Source: Paenibacillus sp. OV219 (GTDB taxonomy: Bacteria > Bacillota > Bacilli > Paenibacillales > Paenibacillaceae). Taken from it: DNA of 64,000 nucleotides. The notes beneath the pieces are model-generated. The model was not told the DNA's origin and searched no databases. It saw nothing but the letters and a program-made list of their open reading frames with translations. The DNA lies in assembly GCF_900110075.1 (NCBI RefSeq), contig NZ_FOCJ01000001.1, positions 868,001-932,000 of the forward strand. The letters run 5' to 3'. The translations under genes and the position numbers were made by a program. Shown here one piece after another: positions 60,784-64,000 of the stretch. Positions within the stretch are counted from its first letter, which is position 1, and each line of letters opens with the position of its first letter.

Positions 60784-61887
60784 GTGTTGCCTAAACAGAA
60801 ACTTTATAAAGTGATTGGCGCAGCTTCGATCATTGCGATACTTGTGTTCACGTCATCCTGCACGCTGCTGAATTCGGATAAAGGGAAGATCGGCGAAACA
60901 CTTAAACAGCCGGAGCGGTTGGATCATGTACGCGCTTCAGGTGACGACGATCGGCTCGTGATCGGGTTATCTATAGATACGCTTGAAGAGGAGCGGTGGG
61001 TAAAGGACCGCGACTTGTTCAAGGCTGCCGTTGAGGAGCTTGGCGCCAAGATCGATGTACGAGCGGCAAACGGGGACGACGCGAAGCAAATCGCGCAAGC
61101 GGAGAGCATGATCTCAAGCGGCGTCGATGTGCTCGTCGTTGTGCCGCATAATGCGGAAGCATGTGCAGCCATAGTTGCGAAGGCGCATCAAGCCGGAATC
61201 AAGGTCATTTCTTACGACCGGCTCATCCTGGATTCCGACGTCGACCTGTACATTTCCTTCGACAATGAGAAGGCGGGCGAATTGCAGGCCGAGGCCATCG
61301 TGAAGCAGGTACCGAAGGGCAACTTTGTCTTGATTGAAGGCGCGGATACGGACAATAACGCGCATATGTTCAAGCAAGGTCAGATGAACGTCATTAAGCC
61401 GCTCGTCGATAAAGGCGACATTAAGATCGTATATGATCAGTTCACGAAGGAATGGATTCCGGCTAACGCAAGAGCCAATATGGAGGTTGCATTGGCGGCG
61501 AATCAAGGCCATGTCGACGCTGTTATTGCAGCCAATGACGGCACGGCAGGTGGAGTCATTAACGCGCTTACAGACCACCATCTGGCCGGTACGATCCCGG
61601 TCTCCGGGCAGGATGCCGAGCTTGCGGCAGCCCAGCGGATTGTGGAAGGGACGCAGACGATGACGGTTTACAAACCGATCCCGAAGTTGGCGGAAGCGGC
61701 AGCTGAACTCGCAGTCAAGCTAGCGAAGGGCGAGGAGGTAAACACCGATAGGACGGTGTTTAACAAGAAGATTGACGTACCGGCCATTCTGCTCGAACCG
61801 ATCGCGGTCGATTCGAACAACATGGAGGAGACGATCATTGCTGATGGCTTTCATAAGAAAGCAGACATTTACCGCAATGTGAAATAG
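60784..61887 (+). CDS. XylF/ChvE-like sugar-binding lipoprotein (first)
   Basis: This is a 367-aa substrate-binding lipoprotein for a xylose/galactose-type importer. The lipobox TSSC places Cys26 as lipidated. Family motifs: IGLSIDTLEEERWVKDRDLFKAAVE, VLVVVPHNAEA, VISYDRLIL, IEGADTDNNAHMFKQGQ and VSGQDAELAAAQRIVEGTQTMTVYKP. The GTG start lies 9 bases after AAGGAG. It closes the regulator operon and has its own terminator. A second, similar protein follows at 62087, so this copy may act as an extra sensor input or high-affinity binder. Confidence 0.9.
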   Translation: MLPKQKLYKVIGAASIIAILVFTSSCTLLNSDKGKIGETLKQPERLDHVRASGDDDRLVIGLSIDTLEEERWVKDRDLFKAAVEELGAKIDVRAANGDDAKQIAQAESMISSGVDVLVVVPHNAEACAAIVAKAHQAGIKVISYDRLILDSDVDLYISFDNEKAGELQAEAIVKQVPKGNFVLIEGADTDNNAHMFKQGQMNVIKPLVDKGDIKIVYDQFTKEWIPANARANMEVALAANQGHVDAVIAANDGTAGGVINALTDHHLAGTIPVSGQDAELAAAQRIVEGTQTMTVYKPIPKLAEAAAELAVKLAKGEEVNTDRTVFNKKIDVPAILLEPIAVDSNNMEETIIADGFHKKADIYRNVK

Positions 61888-61899
61888 CGGCACCAAAGG

Positions 61900-61931
61900 A
61901 CGCTTCAGCTTATAGCTGGGGCGTTTTTCTT
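61900..61931 (+). terminator. Terminator between the two sugar-binding genes
   Basis: ACGCTTCAGC (61900-61909) pairs with GCTGGGGCGT (61915-61924) using G-T pairs, followed by TTTTCTT. Confidence 0.8.
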
Positions 61932-62000
61932 ATGCAGATTATCCATTATCCGCTCTGCTCGTCCCAGAATCACAAAATAGTGTAGATAGACTAAAAAATG

Positions 62001-62063
62001 TGCTATTGTATAGCGCTTTCAACATGTTTAGCCGGTGCTATAGTTGGTTTGTAAGCGTTTTAG
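62001..62063 (+). promoter_or_regulatory. Promoter region with two cre-like sites for the second binding protein
   Basis: TGTGCTATTGT carries an extended -10 (TATTGT near 62003-62008) with no good -35, fitting an activator-dependent promoter. TATAGCGCTTTCAA follows it and TGTAAGCGTTTTAG lies near 62050. Both resemble cre sites with two to three mismatches, so CcpA repression is possible alongside YesN-type activation. Confidence 0.45.
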
Positions 62064-62086
62064 AAAAACCGAGAGGGGAAACAAAC

Positions 62087-63184
62087 ATGAAAAAAGGGTT
62101 CAAAGCAGTAGCGCTTCTAGTCGTTATCATGCTGTTCGCAGCAGTTGTAGCGGCATGTGGCAAAGACAACAAAGTAAGCGTAGGTATCGTACTTCCGACG
62201 AAGGATGAGCCACGTTGGGTACAAGATGAGCAGCGCTTCAAAGACGCGCTCAAGGGCACGGATTACACAACTGACATTCTGTTCAGCCAAGGTTCCTCGG
62301 CGAAAGAGAAAGAAAACGTTGAGACACTTATCAATAAAGGCATTCAAGTATTGATCATTTGTCCGCAAGACGGCGACGCGGCAGCAGCAGCTGTTGAATC
62401 CGCTAAGAAAGCCGGCGTTAAAGTTATCTCCTACGACCGTTTGATCACGAAAACAGATGCTGTTGACTACTACGTTACATTCGATAGCGTTGCAGTAGGT
62501 AAAGCACAAGCGCAATACCTCGTTGACCACGCTAAAGGCAGCGGCGAGCCACTGTACCTGTACGCTGGAGCAGCTTCCGACAACAACGCATTCTTGTTCT
62601 TTGAAGGCGCATGGTCGGTTCTTCAACCGAAAATCGCTGATGGCACATTCAAGATTGCAAACTCCAGTGAAGCTGAAGGGCTGAAAGGCAACGCAACTCT
62701 GGAGCGCGACCAAATGAGCAAAATCATCGGTCAAATCACGACGAACTGGGATGCAAACGAAGCGAAGAACAAAGCACAAACTCACTTGACTGCAGCAGCA
62801 GCTGACATGAAAGGCGACGTTGCTATCCTTGCTCCTAACGATGGCACTGCTCGTTCGATCGCAGACGTATTCGGTTCCGACAAAGATGTGAAGAGCTTCG
62901 TAGTATCGGGTCAAGATGCTGAGCAAGCATCCATCCAATACGTAATCGACGGCAAACAATCGATGACAGTATTCAAAGATGTTCGTAATCTCGTTAAAGA
63001 CGCTATGGGTATGGCGCTTTCGATCCTCGACAGTAAAACACCTGAAACAACAGGCGAGTACGATAACGGCAAAATCAAAGTACCAGCGAAACAAACAGAT
63101 GTTATCGTTGTTGACAAAGACAACGTGAAATCGGCTCTGATTGATTCCGGCTACTACAAAGCTAGCGACTTCCAAGGTCTGTAA
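62087..63184 (+). CDS. XylF/ChvE-like sugar-binding lipoprotein (second)
   Basis: This is the main substrate-binding lipoprotein of the transporter that begins next, 365 aa. The lipobox is VAAC (Cys24). The domain has VGIVLPTKDEPRWVQDEQRFKDAL, QVLIICPQDGDAAAAAVESAKKAGVKVISYDRL, YLYAGAASDNNAFLFFEGAW and VVSGQDAEQASIQYVIDGKQSMTVFKD. The wording is typical of ChvE/multiple-sugar-binding proteins. ATG 62087, 8 bases after GAGAGGGG, is preferred to the long frame from 62000. Codon choice looks more optimised than its neighbours, which suggests high expression. Confidence 0.93.
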   Translation: MKKGFKAVALLVVIMLFAAVVAACGKDNKVSVGIVLPTKDEPRWVQDEQRFKDALKGTDYTTDILFSQGSSAKEKENVETLINKGIQVLIICPQDGDAAAAAVESAKKAGVKVISYDRLITKTDAVDYYVTFDSVAVGKAQAQYLVDHAKGSGEPLYLYAGAASDNNAFLFFEGAWSVLQPKIADGTFKIANSSEAEGLKGNATLERDQMSKIIGQITTNWDANEAKNKAQTHLTAAAADMKGDVAILAPNDGTARSIADVFGSDKDVKSFVVSGQDAEQASIQYVIDGKQSMTVFKDVRNLVKDAMGMALSILDSKTPETTGEYDNGKIKVPAKQTDVIVVDKDNVKSALIDSGYYKASDFQGL

Positions 63185-63192
63185 TCCATAAA

Positions 63193-63258
63193 AGGCATTT
63201 CGGGGAATAGTGATAGATCATCTATCACTATTCTTCGATTAATCATTCAGGAATGCCT
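63193..63258 (+). promoter_or_regulatory. Nested intercistronic stem-loops
   Basis: A 13-bp perfect stem (GAATAGTGATAGA 63205-63217 with TCTATCACTATTC 63221-63233, loop TCA) is enclosed by AGGCATT (63193-63199) and AATGCCT (63252-63258). No T-run follows, so it is more likely an mRNA-stability or processing element than a terminator. It would keep binding-protein mRNA above ATPase mRNA. Confidence 0.6.
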
Positions 63259-63313
63259 ATCGACAGCGATGCCAAGTTCAAGCCTGAATGATTTAGTTAA
63301 GGAGTGCGAGAAC

Positions 63314-64000
63314 ATGAGTGACTATATATTAGAGATGAGAGGCATTTCCAAAGAATTTCCCGGCGTTAAAGCTCTTTCGAACGTAAGCTTCAAAGTGAAA
63401 AAGGGTGAAATTCATTTCTTGGTCGGCGAGAACGGTGCAGGTAAATCGACGCTGATGAAGGTGCTCTCGGGCGTATATCCGCACGGCTCTTACGACGGAG
63501 ATATCGTATTCGAAGGGAATGTACAAAGCTTTGCCAAGATCAGCGATAGCGTAAAAACAGGTATTGCCATCATTTATCAAGAGCTTGCGCTGTTCCCTGA
63601 TTTGACGGTATACGAGAATATTTTTGCAGGCAACGAAATTAAACGCGGTTCATTTGTGGATTGGAATCACACCATTATGCGGGCGAAGGAAATGCTGCAA
63701 ATGGTGAAGCTAGATGTGAACCCGGAGACGCTTATTAAAGATCTGGGCGTCGGTAAGCAGCAGCTTGTCGAAATTGCTAAGGCATTAACGAAAGAAGTGA
63801 AGCTGCTCATCCTGGATGAGCCGACCGCTGCACTTAATGAAGATGACAGTGAAAACTTGCTGGAGCTTCTAAGGGAGCTTCGTAATCAAGGCATTACATG
63901 CATCATGATTTCGCACAAGCTGAAGGAAGTCATTGCGATTGCCGATAGTGCAACCGTACTGCGCGACGGACAAACGATCTGTACACTTGACGCCTCCAAA
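63314..64000 (+). CDS. Sugar ABC transporter ATP-binding protein, XylG/MglA/GguA type (3' partial)
   Basis: This is the first 229 residues of a two-domain sugar ATPase. The gene continues beyond the window. Walker [17 protein letters not shown] (about 36-51), Q-loop [21 protein letters not shown], signature [15 protein letters not shown] and Walker [16 protein letters not shown] identify the first nucleotide-binding domain. H-loop [13 protein letters not shown] follows. The ATG lies 9 bases after AAGGAG. A permease gene should follow outside the window to complete a ChvE-GguAB or XylFGH-like importer. Confidence 0.94.
   Translation, partial: MSDYILEMRGISKEFPGVKALSNVSFKVKKGEIHFLVGENGAGKSTLMKVLSGVYPHGSYDGDIVFEGNVQSFAKISDSVKTGIAIIYQELALFPDLTVYENIFAGNEIKRGSFVDWNHTIMRAKEMLQMVKLDVNPETLIKDLGVGKQQLVEIAKALTKEVKLLILDEPTAALNEDDSENLLELLRELRNQGITCIMISHKLKEVIAIADSATVLRDGQTICTLDASK

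Noticed and set aside
62117-63175. 352-codon reverse-strand frame opposite the second XylF/ChvE-like gene
   Set aside because: The forward protein has a full lipoprotein signal and family motifs. The reverse translation is Cys/Phe/Val-rich and matches nothing I know.

Overview
The window looks like chromosomal DNA of a spore-forming, low-to-moderate GC Firmicute of the Paenibacillus/Cohnella type. The evidence is a ParE-ParC pair, a spore-coat transglutaminase (Tgl), a squalene-hopene/sporulenol cyclase, an M29 aminopeptidase, YesM/YesN- and LytS-type two-component systems, many sugar ABC transporters without their own ATPase, and frequent TTG/GTG starts behind strong AGGAGG-type ribosome binding sites. 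No rRNA, tRNA or CRISPR array was seen. Several ORFs were re-started from their longest form using ribosome binding sites.

Layout. 1-1.6 kb: end of an ABC-2 exporter operon. 1.6-6.1 kb: topoisomerase IV (parE, parC). 6.1-7.4 kb: a 55-aa reverse-strand gene, a MarR regulator and an intergenic set of hairpin repeats. 7.4-11.1 kb (reverse): response regulator, rRNA-type methyltransferase, RluA pseudouridine synthase and CapA lipoprotein in one tightly coupled run, divergent from a 7TMR-DISM histidine kinase (11.2-13.3 kb). 13.3-14.6 kb: XRE regulator with a probable operator, then tgl, which appears to lack the family's N-terminus. 14.6-16.8 kb: a scarred region with direct and inverted repeats, a methyltransferase fragment and an intact methyltransferase. 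16.8-20 kb: an exported protein of unknown role and a triterpene cyclase. 20.1-24 kb: Fur-boxed FecCD permeases and an ABC exporter. 24.2-27.5 kb: aminopeptidase, acetyltransferase and a padR operon encoding repeat-built membrane proteins.

27.9-33.5 kb is a MacAB-like four-gene ABC operon whose second ATPase carries an AbrB/SpoVT-like tail. It is followed by a LacI-type regulator with a polyglutamine tract and a large glycan-use locus (35-54 kb). That locus has two solute-binding proteins (one about 980 aa with duplicated jelly-roll-like domains), two permease pairs, an NHL-propeller/TPR membrane protein, a YIP1-like membrane protein, a DUF5696-like membrane-anchored protein, a surface DUF5060-type glycoside hydrolase, a cytoplasmic GH26, a PhyH-type dioxygenase, a GNAT enzyme, a GH5 lipoprotein and a small P-loop protein. 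There is no ATPase in the locus, so a shared MsmX-like ATPase is expected. This is the best candidate for an under-described system: beta-mannan or mixed-linkage glucan capture, surface trimming, import and intracellular cleavage.

54.6-56.6 kb: a decayed chitin-binding-type module, a hairpin array, a small unknown gene, a VOC protein and a TPR protein. 56.7-64 kb: a membrane-anchored sugar-binding sensor, LytS-like kinase and YesN-like regulator, resembling the XylFII-LytS-YesN xylose-sensing system. They are followed by two XylF/ChvE-like binding proteins and the start of the sugar ABC ATPase, which runs off the window.
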